Positions 37,998 to 47,216 of a stretch of DNA of 64,000 nt are shown here, piece by piece (position 1 is the first letter of the stretch; every line of letters begins with the position of its first letter). Source of the stretch: Microbacterium paraoxydans. Lineage in GTDB: Bacteria; Actinomycetota; Actinomycetes; Actinomycetales; Microbacteriaceae. Made by a program: the position numbers and the translations under genes. The notes under the pieces are model-generated. The model saw only the letters and a program-made list of their open reading frames with translations. It was not told where the DNA came from and searched no databases. The DNA lies in the NCBI RefSeq assembly GCF_900105335.1, contig NZ_LT629770.1, forward strand, positions 3,286,001-3,350,000, read 5' to 3'.

Positions 37998-39232
37998 GGA
38001 CCACGGTCCGGGGGAGCCTGGTCGCGCTGTGGATCGCCTTCCTCCTCGTCCACCTCCTGACCGCAGGGCTGGGCTGGGTCTACCCGAGCCAGCCCATGGG
38101 GGACGTCGTGCTGGTCTACGAGCCCTGGGCGACGGCGGCGTGGAGCGGCGGGGAGATCGTGGGCGTCACGGAGTCCTGGGTGTATCCGCAGCTCGCGCTC
38201 CTGCCGATGATGCTCGCGGCCGTGCTCGCCGCCCCGTTCCTCCCGCTGCTCGGCGTCTCGGGCGCCTACCTCATCGGGTGGGCGCTGCTGGTCACGGTGC
38301 TCGACGCCGTCGCCTTCGCCGTGCTCGTCGGGCGCGGACACGTGCGGGCGCGGCGCACCGCCGCATGGTTCTGGTGCGCGGCGCTGCTGCTCCTCGGACC
38401 CATCGCGCTGTACCGCATCGATGCCGTCACCGTGCCGATCGCCGTCGTGGCCGGCCTCTGGCTGGTGACCCGCCCGACCATCGCCGCGGCGCTGCTGACC
38501 ATCGGCGCCTGGATCAAGATCTGGCCCGGTGCGCTGCTCCTCGCGGCGGTCGTGGCCGCGAGGGCGCGGCTGCGGATGCTCCTGGCCGCCGCGGGCGTCA
38601 CGGCCGGTGTGGTGGTGGTGCTCCTGCTGCTCGGCGCTGACACCGAGATCCTCGGCTTCCTCACCGCGCAGACCGGCCGGGGACTCCAGATCGAGGCGGT
38701 CGCCGCGACCCCGTTCCTCTGGATGGCCGTGACAGGGGCCGCCCGCATCGAGTACAGCTACGACATCCTCACCTTCCAGATCGTCGCGCCGGGCGCGGAG
38801 GCCCTCGCGACGATCCTCACCCCGCTCCTGGTGCTCGCCGCCGCCGTCGTCACCGTCGTCGGTGGGGTCAAGGCCGCCCGCGGCGCGTCGTTCGCGCGAC
38901 TCTTCCCGCCGCTGGCCCTGCTCCTGGTGACGGTGCTCATCGCCCTGAACAAGGTCGGCTCGCCGCAGTTCCAGACCTGGTTGCTCGCACCGGTGATCCT
39001 GTGGCTCGTGCTCGACCGCCGCCGGGCGCGCACCGCCGCCGCCCTCGTGCTCGCGCTGTGCCTCCTCACGTGTCTCGTGTATCCGCTGAGCTATGACGGG
39101 CTGCTGCGTGCCGAAGCCGCCCCGGTCCTGCTGCTCACGATGCGCAACGCCCTGCTCGTCGTCCTCGCCGCCGTGAGCGCCGTCGCGCTCGCGCGGGTCC
39201 CCGCCGTCCGTCGTCCCCGAACCCAGGAGTGA
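37994..39232 (+). CDS. GT87-like polytopic membrane protein
   Basis: A 412-residue protein with around ten hydrophobic helices, resembling DUF2029/GT87 mannosyltransferases (FLLVHLLTAGLGWVYPSQPMGDVVLVYEPWA in part, then GAWIKIWPGALLL). GT87 enzymes use polyprenyl-phosphate mannose to build cell-envelope glycans; the acceptor is unknown. GTG start overlaps nnrD stop. Confidence 0.78.
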   Translation: MRTTVRGSLVALWIAFLLVHLLTAGLGWVYPSQPMGDVVLVYEPWATAAWSGGEIVGVTESWVYPQLALLPMMLAAVLAAPFLPLLGVSGAYLIGWALLVTVLDAVAFAVLVGRGHVRARRTAAWFWCAALLLLGPIALYRIDAVTVPIAVVAGLWLVTRPTIAAALLTIGAWIKIWPGALLLAAVVAARARLRMLLAAAGVTAGVVVVLLLLGADTEILGFLTAQTGRGLQIEAVAATPFLWMAVTGAARIEYSYDILTFQIVAPGAEALATILTPLLVLAAAVVTVVGGVKAARGASFARLFPPLALLLVTVLIALNKVGSPQFQTWLLAPVILWLVLDRRRARTAAALVLALCLLTCLVYPLSYDGLLRAEAAPVLLLTMRNALLVVLAAVSAVALARVPAVRRPRTQE

Positions 39233-39236
39233 ACCC

Positions 39237-39569
39237 ATGCTGATCGCCTTCTCCGTCGCCCCCAGCGGCACGCCCGCCGACGGCGCCGAGCGCCCCGATG
39301 CGTCCGTGCACGACGCCGTGGCCGCCGCGGTGCGCGTCGTCCGCGCGTCGGGGCTTCCGCACCGCACGACGAGCATGTTCACCGAGATCGAGGGGCCCGA
39401 CTGGGACACCGTGATGGACGTGGTCAAGCGGGCGACCGAGGCGGTCCTGCCGTACGGATCGCGGGTGTCCCTCGTCCTCAAGGCGGACATCCGCCCCGGG
39501 TACACGGGAGAGCTCGACGCCAAGGTCGAGCGTCTGGAGGCGGCGATCGAGGAGTCCGACGACCGGTAA
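39237..39569 (+). CDS. MTH1187-family thiamine-binding protein
   Basis: A 110-residue ferredoxin-like protein of the MTH1187/YkoF type (MLIAFSVAPSGTP at the start; GSRVSLVLKADIRPG near 75-89). Family members bind thiamine-like ligands; no thi operon or TPP riboswitch is seen nearby, so the ligand is uncertain. AGGAG site precedes the ATG. Confidence 0.82.
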   Translation: MLIAFSVAPSGTPADGAERPDASVHDAVAAAVRVVRASGLPHRTTSMFTEIEGPDWDTVMDVVKRATEAVLPYGSRVSLVLKADIRPGYTGELDAKVERLEAAIEESDDR

Positions 39570-39572
39570 GCT
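39567..39572 (+). promoter_or_regulatory. -10 element before MFS gene
   Basis: TAAGCT, six bases before the GTG at 39579, starting on the stop codon of the preceding gene. Confidence 0.5.
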
Positions 39573-39578
39573 GAACCG

Positions 39579-40808
39579 GTGAATCCCTCGACACCTTCGA
39601 GGGGTGCGGCGAAGTGGGCGCTCCTCTCCCTCGCCATCGGCAGTTTCGGCATCGGCATGACCGAGTTCGTCGTCATGGGGCTGCTGCCGAACATCGCCGC
39701 CGACCTCCTCCCGTCCGTCTGGGCGTCGAGCCAGGAGGAGGCGCTGAGCCAGGCCGGCTGGTTGATCTCGCTGTACGCACTCGGCGTGGTCATCGGCGCC
39801 CCGACCATCGCCGGCTTCGTCGCCCGCTATCCGCGGCATCGGGTGATGATCGTGCTCGCCCTCGCGCTGACCGTCTTCAACGCGCTCACCGTGGTGCTGC
39901 CGACGTTCGAGCTCGTCGGGGTCTCGCGCTTCCTCGCCGGGCTCCCGCACGGCGCCTACTTCGGCATCGGCGCGCTGGTCGCCGCCGATGTGATGGGGCC
40001 GGGCAACCGTGCCAAGGGCGTCGCGTTCATCCTCACCGGGCTCACGGTCGCCAATGTCGTCGGCGTGCCGCTGGGCACCTTCCTCGGCCAGGAGTGGGGC
40101 TGGCGCGCGGCCTTCGCGGTCGTCGCGCTCGTCTTCGCGCTCGCCACCGTCTTCATCGCGCTGTTCGTGCCCGCGCACCCGGGGAACCCCGGACGCACGA
40201 TGCGGGCGGAGCTCGGGGTGTTCCGCATCGGTCAGGTCTGGTTCACGCTCGGCGTCGGGGCGATCGGCTTCGGCGGGTTCTTCGCCGTCTACAGCTACAT
40301 CGCCCCGCTCGTTACGGAGGTGGCCGGATCGCCGGACTGGGTCGTGCCGATCGTGCTCGTGCTGATGGGGCTCGGCATGACGGGCGGGAACCTCGTCGGC
40401 GGTCATCTCGCGGACATCGACCTCCGCCGGACGCTGCTGCTGGGCCTCGCCGCGATGGCCGTCGTGTTCGCTCTCCTCGCGGTGCTCTCGTTCTGGATCG
40501 TGAGCCTGAGCCTCGTCGTCGTCCTCGTCGGTTTCGTCTCCTCCGTGCTCAGCCCGACGATCCAGACGCGGTTGATGGACGTGGCCGGCGACAACCAGTC
40601 CATCGCGGCGGCCATGAACCACTCCGCTCTGAACATCGGCAACAGCCTCGGTGCCTTCCTCGGGGGCATCGTGATCGCGATCGGCTGGGGCTTCACGGCA
40701 CCGGCGTGGACCGGGGCGGTGCTCGCGGTGGCCGGACTCCTCATCGCTCTGGTGTCGTACCGCGTGGAGGCACGGCGGGTCGCGCAGACGCCGGTCCTCG
40801 CGTCGTAG
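39579..40808 (+). CDS. MFS transporter (drug:H+ antiporter-like)
   Basis: A 409-residue transporter with twelve predicted helices. The AraJ/CmlA-like signature GIGMTEFVVMGLLPNIAADL is near the N-terminus, and GFVARYPRHRVM in the first cytoplasmic loop resembles the MFS motif A. Substrate unknown. Confidence 0.88.
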   Translation: MNPSTPSRGAAKWALLSLAIGSFGIGMTEFVVMGLLPNIAADLLPSVWASSQEEALSQAGWLISLYALGVVIGAPTIAGFVARYPRHRVMIVLALALTVFNALTVVLPTFELVGVSRFLAGLPHGAYFGIGALVAADVMGPGNRAKGVAFILTGLTVANVVGVPLGTFLGQEWGWRAAFAVVALVFALATVFIALFVPAHPGNPGRTMRAELGVFRIGQVWFTLGVGAIGFGGFFAVYSYIAPLVTEVAGSPDWVVPIVLVLMGLGMTGGNLVGGHLADIDLRRTLLLGLAAMAVVFALLAVLSFWIVSLSLVVVLVGFVSSVLSPTIQTRLMDVAGDNQSIAAAMNHSALNIGNSLGAFLGGIVIAIGWGFTAPAWTGAVLAVAGLLIALVSYRVEARRVAQTPVLAS

Positions 40809-40811
40809 AGT
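40806..40811 (+). promoter_or_regulatory. -10 element before NUDIX gene
   Basis: TAGAGT, six bases before the GTG at 40818, on the MFS stop codon. Confidence 0.5.
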
Positions 40812-40817
40812 GACGGG

Positions 40818-41423
40818 GTGACCGCTCCCGACGACGACCTCCCGCTCGCCGGAACCGTCGTGCTGCTGCGCCCGAGCCCCGGTGGCTTCGAGGTGCTGCT
40901 GCTGCGCCGTCCGTCGCGGGGCTCCTTCGCGGACGCCTGGGTGTTCCCCGGGGGGAAGGTCGAGCCGGAGGATCGGCGGGCGGGCGCGGCGGAGATCGAC
41001 GACGCACGCCGGGCCGCCGCCCGGGAGACCGCGGAGGAGGTCGGACTCGTCGTCGACGACCTGGTGCCTCTGTCGGAGTGGCACCCGCCCGCGGAGGCAC
41101 CCGTGCGGATCCGCACCTGGTTCTTCCTCGCCCTCGCCCCGGATGCCGAGCCGTCACCGGCGGCCGACGAGGTCGTCGAGCTCGCCTGGGTGTCACCGGA
41201 CACGGCCTTCGAGCGGCACGCGACGGGGGAATGGCGCCTCTTCCCGCCCACCTGGGTCACGCTGCACCGGCTCTCCGCCTTCACCGACGTCGAGGCCGCG
41301 CTGGCGTCCGGCGGAGCGGTCGAGCTGTTCCAGACGGAGGTGCGCGACGGGGGCGGGGCGTTCGGCTGGGCGCAGGGGACCCTCCACGCCCACACCCTGC
41401 CGTGGCGGTTCGACCCGGCCTGA
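40818..41423 (+). CDS. NUDIX hydrolase
   Basis: A 201-residue hydrolase with a NUDIX box recognisable as GGKVEPED with ARRAAARETAEEVGL (about residues 37-78), interrupted by a longer insert than the classic 23-residue box. Similar proteins (NUDT19-like) hydrolyse CoA derivatives. Convergent with metX (6 bases). Confidence 0.85.
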   Translation: MTAPDDDLPLAGTVVLLRPSPGGFEVLLLRRPSRGSFADAWVFPGGKVEPEDRRAGAAEIDDARRAAARETAEEVGLVVDDLVPLSEWHPPAEAPVRIRTWFFLALAPDAEPSPAADEVVELAWVSPDTAFERHATGEWRLFPPTWVTLHRLSAFTDVEAALASGGAVELFQTEVRDGGGAFGWAQGTLHAHTLPWRFDPA

Positions 41424-41429
41424 CGCGGT

Positions 41430-42635
41430 TCAGGCGTCGAGCAGGCGCCGCAGGTGCGTGCCGACGGCCTCGGTCTCGATGAGGAACCCGTCGTGGCCGA
41501 AGTCGCTCGTGAGCACCACCGCCTCGCCGTCGAGCACGTTCCGGATGCTCCGGGCGATCCGCTGCTGACCGTCGACGGGGAAGAGGCGGTCGCTGTCGAT
41601 GCCGAGGACGAGGGTCGTCGCGGCCACCGCCTTCAGGGCCTCCTCCACGCCGCCGCGGCCGCGGCCGACGTCGTGCGAGTTCATGGCCTCGACGAGGGTG
41701 ATGTAGCTGTTGGCGTCGAAGCGGCGCGTGAACTTGTTCCCGTGGAAGTCGAGGTAGGACTCGACGGCGAAGCGTCCGCCGTGACCGAGCGGCGACACGT
41801 CCGACTGCCAGGAGCGCTGGAACCGCTGGTTGAGCTCGATCGGGCTGCGGTAGTTCAGCAGCGCCATGCGGCGGGCGAGGGCCAGGCCGCGGTGCGGGCC
41901 GTCGCCGTCCGCGAGGTCGTAGTACTCGCCGCCCTGGAACCGCGGGTCCATGCGGATGGTCTCGAGCTGCACGGTGTTGAGCGCGATCTGGTCGGCCGTG
42001 GTGACCGGGGGCGAGGAGAGCACGGCGAGGCGCTGCACCCGGTCGGGCTGCGAAACCGCCCATTCCAGGGCATGCATGCCACCCATCGAGCCGCCGATCA
42101 CCGCTGCCCAGGTGTCGATGCCCAGTGCGTCGGCCAGGCGCACCTGCGCCGCCACCTGGTCGCGGATCGTCAGGTACGGGAAGCGCGACGCCCACTCGTA
42201 GCCGTCCGGCGCGATGCTCGCGGGGCCGGTCGATCCCTGGCAGCCGCCGAGCATGTTCGGCGCGATCACGAACCACTCGTCGGTGTCGAGCGGCGCACCG
42301 GGGCCGACGACGTCCTCCCACCAGCCGGCGGTCGGGTGGCCGGCACCGGCGTCTCCGCGCACGTGGCTGTCCCCGGTGAGGGCATGCAGGACGAGCACGG
42401 CGTTGTCGCGTGCGGCGTTGAGCTCCCCCCAGCTCTCGTACGCGAGGCGGATGCCGGGGAGCTGGGCTCCGCTCTCCGTATCGAAGGCGCCGAACGCGGC
42501 GAACCGGCGGCCGCCGACGGGGTCGCCGTCGCGCCAGGCGCCGGTGGCCGGTGGCCGGGCACGGAGCAGCCGGACGTCGGCCTCCGTCACCGGTGCCGAC
42601 GGCACCGTGTCCTCGGAGGTCGTCTGCCAGTCCAT
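41430..42635 (-). CDS. metX: Homoserine O-acetyltransferase
   Basis: A 401-residue alpha/beta hydrolase-fold MetX that activates homoserine for methionine synthesis. Landmarks: HALTGDSHV, nucleophile region GGSMGGMHALEW (catalytic Ser), PTR-like acidic region VLGIDSDRLFP, and C-terminal His in DFGHDGF. ATG at 42635 is chosen from homology; the frame opens farther upstream. Preceded by metY and a hairpin. Confidence 0.95.
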   Translation of the reverse strand: MDWQTTSEDTVPSAPVTEADVRLLRARPPATGAWRDGDPVGGRRFAAFGAFDTESGAQLPGIRLAYESWGELNAARDNAVLVLHALTGDSHVRGDAGAGHPTAGWWEDVVGPGAPLDTDEWFVIAPNMLGGCQGSTGPASIAPDGYEWASRFPYLTIRDQVAAQVRLADALGIDTWAAVIGGSMGGMHALEWAVSQPDRVQRLAVLSSPPVTTADQIALNTVQLETIRMDPRFQGGEYYDLADGDGPHRGLALARRMALLNYRSPIELNQRFQRSWQSDVSPLGHGGRFAVESYLDFHGNKFTRRFDANSYITLVEAMNSHDVGRGRGGVEEALKAVAATTLVLGIDSDRLFPVDGQQRIARSIRNVLDGEAVVLTSDFGHDGFLIETEAVGTHLRRLLDA

Positions 42636-42693
42636 GTCTCCATTCTCGCCTGGCCGGTCGGTCCCGGCCCGCAGGTTACGACACCGGGAACGA

Positions 42694-42727
42694 CGAAGGC
42701 CCCGGACCGTGCGGTCCGGGGCCTTCG
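42694..42727. terminator. Hairpin between metY and metX
   Basis: Fifteen-base inverted repeat (CGAAGGCCCCGGACC and complement) around GTGC. It lies downstream of metY and upstream of metX; it may terminate metY or attenuate readthrough. Confidence 0.75.
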
Positions 42728-42739
42728 CGGAGAGGGGGC

Positions 42740-44062
42740 TCAGGCGCGCGCGGCCTCGGAGACGGCGCGGGCGGCGGCGAGCGCCTGGTCGAGATCGGCC
42801 TTGAGGTCCTCGATGTTCTCGAGTCCCACGGACAGGCGGACGAGGCCGGGGGTCACACCCGCGGTGAGCTGCTGCTCGGGCGTGAGCTGGGCGTGCGTCG
42901 TGGAAGCCGGGTGGATGACGAGCGAGCGCACGTCGCCGATGTTGGCGAGGTGGCTGAACAGGGAGAGGCTGTTGACGAACTCGCGTCCGGCCTCGACACC
43001 GCCCTTGAGCTCGAACGACAGCACGGCGCCGACACCCTTCGGGGCGTACTCGTTCGCCTTGGCGTACCAGGGCGAGGACGGCAGGCCGGAGTAGTTGACC
43101 GCGGCCACGTCGTCGCGGCTGTCCAGCCACTCGGCGATCTCCTGGGCGTTCTGCACGTGGCGCTCGATGCGCAGCGACAGCGTCTCGACACCCTGGATGA
43201 GGTTCCACGCGCTCTGCGGGGCGATGGCCGAGCCGAGGTCGCGGAGCAGCTGCACCCGGGCCTTGATGATGTAGGCGAGCGGGTCGCCGACCGCGGCCGT
43301 GTAGCTGGCGCCGTGGTACGACGGGTCCGGCTCGGTGAGTCCGGGGAACTTCTCGACGTTCTCCGACCACGCGAACGAACCGCCGTCGATCACGACGCCG
43401 CCGATCGTGGTGCCGTGGCCGCCGAGGAACTTCGTGATCGAGTGGACGACGATGTCGGCGCCGTGCTCGAACGGACGGATGAGGTACGGGGTCGCGATCG
43501 TGTTGTCGACGATCAGCGGGACGCCGTTCTCATGCGCGATGTCGGCGACCGTGCGGATGTCGAGAACGTTGATCTGCGGGTTGCCGATGGTCTCCGCGAA
43601 GAACAGCTTCGTGTTCGGGCGGACGGCGCGACGCCACTCCTCCGGGTCGTCCTGGTTCTCGACGAAGGTGACCTCGATGCCGAGCTTGGCGAGGGTGTAC
43701 TTGAAGAGGTTGTACGTGCCGCCGTAGATCGAGCTCGACGCGACGAAGTGGTCGCCGGCCTGCGCGATGTTGAGGATCGCGAAGGTGGAGGCGGCCTGAC
43801 CGCTGGAGAGGACGAGGGCGCCGGTGCCCCCTTCGAGCGCGGCGAGGCGCTGCTCCAGGACGTCCTGGGTCGGGTTCTGGATGCGGGTGTAGATGTTGCC
43901 GAACTCGGCGAGCGCGAAGAGGTTCGCGGCGTGGTCGGCACTGTCGAACACGTAGGACGTGGTCTGGTAGATCGGCGTCGCCCTGGCCTTGGTGACCGGG
44001 TCGGGGGCGGCGCCCGAGTGGATCTGCTTGGTCTCGAAACGCCAGGTCTCGGGTGCGGACAT
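42740..44062 (-). CDS. metY: O-acetylhomoserine sulfhydrylase
   Basis: A 440-residue gamma-family PLP enzyme that makes homocysteine from O-acetylhomoserine and sulfide. PLP lysine is in HSITKFLGGHG; VDNTIATPYL supplies the aspartate. Works with MetX next door. Long leader (about 50 bases from the candidate start) shows no recognisable SAM riboswitch. Confidence 0.96.
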   Translation of the reverse strand: MSAPETWRFETKQIHSGAAPDPVTKARATPIYQTTSYVFDSADHAANLFALAEFGNIYTRIQNPTQDVLEQRLAALEGGTGALVLSSGQAASTFAILNIAQAGDHFVASSSIYGGTYNLFKYTLAKLGIEVTFVENQDDPEEWRRAVRPNTKLFFAETIGNPQINVLDIRTVADIAHENGVPLIVDNTIATPYLIRPFEHGADIVVHSITKFLGGHGTTIGGVVIDGGSFAWSENVEKFPGLTEPDPSYHGASYTAAVGDPLAYIIKARVQLLRDLGSAIAPQSAWNLIQGVETLSLRIERHVQNAQEIAEWLDSRDDVAAVNYSGLPSSPWYAKANEYAPKGVGAVLSFELKGGVEAGREFVNSLSLFSHLANIGDVRSLVIHPASTTHAQLTPEQQLTAGVTPGLVRLSVGLENIEDLKADLDQALAAARAVSEAARA

Positions 44063-44114
44063 GTGTTCCCCCTGGAACGGTCGGAAGGTCGGATGGGCTG
44101 GTGCCCTTGCAGCG

Positions 44115-44144
44115 AGAGTACGGAATATCGCGCCGTGTCAACAA
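44115..44144 (-). promoter_or_regulatory. Candidate metY promoter
   Basis: Minus strand TTGTTG, 18-base spacer, TACTCT; TTGACA is also present with a 15-base spacer. Divergent from the SDR gene. Confidence 0.35.
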
Positions 44145-44209
44145 CGACCGGGAAATGTGACGTAACACGGCGAGGGGGCTGCGAACGGGCGGAACCCGCG
44201 CGGACATCG

Positions 44210-44215
44210 TACGGT
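44210..44215 (+). promoter_or_regulatory. -10 element before SDR gene
   Basis: TACGGT, seven bases before the ATG at 44223. Confidence 0.5.
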
Positions 44216-44222
44216 GGAGGAC

Positions 44223-45005
44223 ATGGCCAACAGACGTGCAGTGGTGACAGGTGCGAGTTCCGGGATCGGTCAGGCGACGGTGCGGGTGCTGCGGTCTCGG
44301 GGGTGGGACGTCGTCGGCGTCGCCCGCCGCGCGGACCGGCTCGCCGCCCTGTCCGCCGAGACCGGGGCGTCGACGATCGCCTGTGACCTGACCGACGACG
44401 CGGCGGTGGCGGCGCTCCTCGGGGAGCTCGAGCGCACCGGACCCGTGCACGCCCTCGTCCAGGTCGCCGGTGGCGCGCGGGGGACCGACCGCGTCGAGGA
44501 CGCCGCGCTCGCCGACTGGCAGTGGATGTACGACGCGAACGTCCTCGCGACCCAGCGCCTCGTCGCCGGACTGCTGCCGCTGCTCCGTCGCACCGCGGAC
44601 GTGGACGGACACGCCGACCTCCTGTTCGTGACCTCGACGGCCGCGCAGACCGCCTACCCGGGCGGCGCAGGCTACAACGCGGCGAAGGCGGCCGAGGCGA
44701 TGCTCGTCCGCGCGCTGCGTCAGGAGCTGAACGGCGAGCCGCTCCGCGTGGCCGAGGTCGCTCCGGGGATGGTGCACACGGAGGAGTTCACGCTGAACCG
44801 GCTCGGGGGCGACGCCGTCGCCGCGGAGGCCGTGTACTCCGGGGTCGAGGCGCCCCTTCGCGCCGAGGACGTGGCGGACGTGATCGCCTATGCTCTGGAC
44901 GCTCCCGCCCACGTGAACCTCGACCTCGTCACGATGCGGCCCGTCGCCCAGTCGGCGCAGCACCTGCTCGCGCGAGGCCCGCTGCGGGTCCGGCCCGTCG
45001 AGTGA
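44223..45005 (+). CDS. Short-chain dehydrogenase/reductase
   Basis: A 260-residue classical SDR. Cofactor loop TGASSGIGQ (residues 9-17), NNAG-equivalent VAGG, catalytic Ser in TSTAAQ, and YNAAK with Y and K. The R in VARRADR after the second strand favours NADP(H). Substrate unknown. Stop overlaps ung as GTGA. Confidence 0.9.
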   Translation: MANRRAVVTGASSGIGQATVRVLRSRGWDVVGVARRADRLAALSAETGASTIACDLTDDAAVAALLGELERTGPVHALVQVAGGARGTDRVEDAALADWQWMYDANVLATQRLVAGLLPLLRRTADVDGHADLLFVTSTAAQTAYPGGAGYNAAKAAEAMLVRALRQELNGEPLRVAEVAPGMVHTEEFTLNRLGGDAVAAEAVYSGVEAPLRAEDVADVIAYALDAPAHVNLDLVTMRPVAQSAQHLLARGPLRVRPVE

Positions 45006-45721
45006 GCGGAGGACGCACCCTCGCGGAGCTCGCCGACGAGGGACTGATCGACGCGGGATGGGCGGAGGCGCTGGCCCCGGTGCAGGACACCATCACGGCG
45101 CTCGGGGAGCGGCTGCGCGCCGAGCAGGCGGCCGGTCACGGATATCTCCCCGCGGGGCCGAACGTGCTGCGCGCCTTCCAGCGTCCACTCGCCGACGTGC
45201 GTGTGCTCATCACGGGCCAGGACCCCTATCCGACCCCCGGGCACCCGATCGGGCTGTCGTTCGCCGTGGACCGCGATGTGCGGCCGCTGCCGCGGAGCCT
45301 GACGAACATCTACAAGGAGCGGGAGGCCGACCTCGGCCTCCCGCCCGCACCGCACGGAGACCTCACCGCGTGGAGCGATCAGGGCGTGCTGCTGCTCAAC
45401 CGCGTCCTGACGGTGCGCCCCGGAGCGGCCGCCTCCCACCGCGGTTGGGGGTGGGAGCAGGTGACGGAGCTCGCGATCCGCACCCTCGTGGCCCGGGAGC
45501 AGCCGCTCGTCGCGATCCTCTGGGGGCGTGACGCGGCGAACCTCCAGCCCCTTCTCGGCGACACCCCCGTGATCGCCTCGGCGCATCCGTCCCCTCTCTC
45601 CGCGAGCCGTGGCTTCTTCGGCTCCCGGCCCTTCTCCCGCGCGAACGCGCTCCTGGAGGGACTCGGCAGTGCTCCGGTGGATTGGAGGGTGGAGGGCGAG
45701 GCGTCCGGCTCTCTAAGCTGA
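45002..45721 (+). CDS. ung: Uracil-DNA glycosylase
   Basis: A 239-residue family 1 UDG that removes uracil from DNA. Catalytic aspartate in [16 protein letters not shown] and the leucine loop [17 protein letters not shown] are complete. GTG start overlaps the SDR stop. Coupled [11 protein letters not shown] with an SDR is unexpected functionally. Confidence 0.96.
   Translation: MSGGRTLAELADEGLIDAGWAEALAPVQDTITALGERLRAEQAAGHGYLPAGPNVLRAFQRPLADVRVLITGQDPYPTPGHPIGLSFAVDRDVRPLPRSLTNIYKEREADLGLPPAPHGDLTAWSDQGVLLLNRVLTVRPGAAASHRGWGWEQVTELAIRTLVAREQPLVAILWGRDAANLQPLLGDTPVIASAHPSPLSASRGFFGSRPFSRANALLEGLGSAPVDWRVEGEASGSLS
45714..45719 (+). promoter_or_regulatory. -10 element before GNAT gene
   Basis: TAAGCT, six bases before the ATG at 45726 and inside the end of ung. 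Confidence 0.5.
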
Positions 45722-45725
45722 GCGC

Positions 45726-46340
45726 ATGCAGTTCGAGCCGGGGGACCGCCGCCGCGTTCTCCCGCGTCATCTGCGACCGGCGACCGCGCCGGACACGTTC
45801 TCCTACGTCATCAGACCGGCACGCGCGGCCGATCTGCCGCACGTGCGGGAGATCTACAACCACTTCGTCAGCAATTCGGCCGTCACCCTGGACGAGCGCC
45901 GCAGCAGCATCCCGTATTGGCGGGACAAGTTCACCCTGCTGGAGCGGCTCGGGCTGCCGTTTCTCGTGGCGGCGTCGCCCTCCGGCGCCATCCTCGGGTA
46001 TGCGCTCGCGCAGCCGTGGGCGGGCAAGAACGCGTACCGGTACACGGTCGAGGACTCGATCTACCTCGGTCCCGGCGCGGCCGGCAAGGGTCTCGGGTCG
46101 GCCCTTCTGCAGGCGCTGATCGCGGCGTGCGAGCAGCGGGGGCTCCGGGAGATGGTCGCCGTCATCAGCGACCAGGGTGCGGAGGCTTCGATCCGGCTGC
46201 ACGAGAAGCTGGGCTTCGTGGAGGCCGGTCGTATGGGGCGCGTCGGCCACAAGTTCGGCCGCGACCTCGGCACCGTCTACCTGCGCCGCGTGCTGCGCCC
46301 GTCCCGCCCTCGCCGTCGCCTCTCGCTCTTCCCGCGCTGA
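45726..46340 (+). CDS. GNAT acetyltransferase (PAT-like)
   Basis: A 204-residue GNAT protein resembling phosphinothricin/methionine-sulfone acetyltransferases: IRPARAADLPHVREIYNHF at the start of the domain (about 21-39), acetyl-CoA loop GAAGKGLGSALLQA, and HEKLGFVEAGRMGRVGHKF. A short extra N-terminus and an Arg-rich C-terminus flank it. Substrate unknown. Confidence 0.85.
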   Translation: MQFEPGDRRRVLPRHLRPATAPDTFSYVIRPARAADLPHVREIYNHFVSNSAVTLDERRSSIPYWRDKFTLLERLGLPFLVAASPSGAILGYALAQPWAGKNAYRYTVEDSIYLGPGAAGKGLGSALLQALIAACEQRGLREMVAVISDQGAEASIRLHEKLGFVEAGRMGRVGHKFGRDLGTVYLRRVLRPSRPRRRLSLFPR

Positions 46341-46348
46341 CCCCTCGC

Positions 46349-46420
46349 CCCACCCCTTTGCGTGCCTCCCACCCCGTTGCGAGCGCACGCAAAGGGCCGG
46401 GGCGGCCGCAAAGGGGTGGG
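46349..46420. repeat. Nested palindromic element with alternative pairing
   Basis: In the gap between convergent genes. The arm 46349-46362 pairs perfectly with 46407-46420 (14 bp), while overlapping arm 46354-46365 pairs perfectly with 46385-46396 (12 bp); the two structures exclude each other. Likely terminator or REP-like element. Confidence 0.75.
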
Positions 46421-46427
46421 TCGGCGA

Positions 46428-47216
46428 TCAGGCGTCGGGGATGACGGGGATCGCGGAGAGGAGGGCGCGGGTGTAGTCCGCGGTCGGGTGCAGGAGCACG
46501 TCGCGCGTCGGACCGCGCTCGACGATGCGGCCGTCCTTCATGACGACGACCGTGTCGCAGAGGTTCTGCACCACGCCGATGTCGTGCGACACGAGCAGCA
46601 GCGTGAGCTCGTCCGCGACGCGGAGTTCCGCGAGCAGCTCGAGGATCTGTGCGCGCACCGTGACGTCCAGCGCCGACAGCGGCTCGTCGCCCACGAGGAT
46701 CCGCGGACGATGGACGAGCGCACGGGCGAGAGCGATCCGCTGCCGCTGCCCGCCGGAGAACTCGTGCGGATAGCGGTCGCCCATCTCGGGGTCCAGGCCG
46801 ACCCGGGCGATGACCTCGCGCACCCGTGCCCGATGGTCGCCGTCGATGCCGAGGGCCCACAACGGCTCCCGCACGATCTGCCCCGCGGTCATCCGGGGGT
46901 CGAGGGAGGCGTAGGGATCCTGGAAGACGAGACCCGTCTGCCGACGCAACCAGTGCAGGGATCGCGCGGAGGCCCCGGCGTCGACGATCCGGCCGTCGAC
47001 CGACACGGTGCCCGCGGTCGGTCGGTCCAGGCCCAGCAGGAGTCGCACGAGTGTCGACTTCCCCGAGCCGGACTCGCCGATGATCCCCAGGGAGGCGCCC
47101 TCGGGCACGTCGAGGTCGGTCGGCTGGAGCGCCGTCTGCCGCCGCTTCCGCTCGAACGCCGTCCGCTTCGGCACGACGAAGTCCCGTCGCAGCCCGCGCG
47201 CTTCGATGAGGCTCAT
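46428..47216 (-). CDS. Opp-type ABC transporter ATPase (OppF-like)
   Basis: A 262-residue ABC ATPase. Walker A GESGSGKS, Q-loop FQDPYASLDP, signature SGGQRQRIALARAL, Walker B ILVGDEPLSALD. Typical of the F-type subunit of di/oligopeptide importers. ATG overlaps the stop of the D-type gene. Confidence 0.92.
   Translation of the reverse strand: MSLIEARGLRRDFVVPKRTAFERKRRQTALQPTDLDVPEGASLGIIGESGSGKSTLVRLLLGLDRPTAGTVSVDGRIVDAGASARSLHWLRRQTGLVFQDPYASLDPRMTAGQIVREPLWALGIDGDHRARVREVIARVGLDPEMGDRYPHEFSGGQRQRIALARALVHRPRILVGDEPLSALDVTVRAQILELLAELRVADELTLLLVSHDIGVVQNLCDTVVVMKDGRIVERGPTRDVLLHPTADYTRALLSAIPVIPDA

Noticed and set aside
44063..44210. SAM riboswitch upstream of metY
   Set aside because: The leader shows no SAM-II, SAM-IV or S-box-like core and is short.
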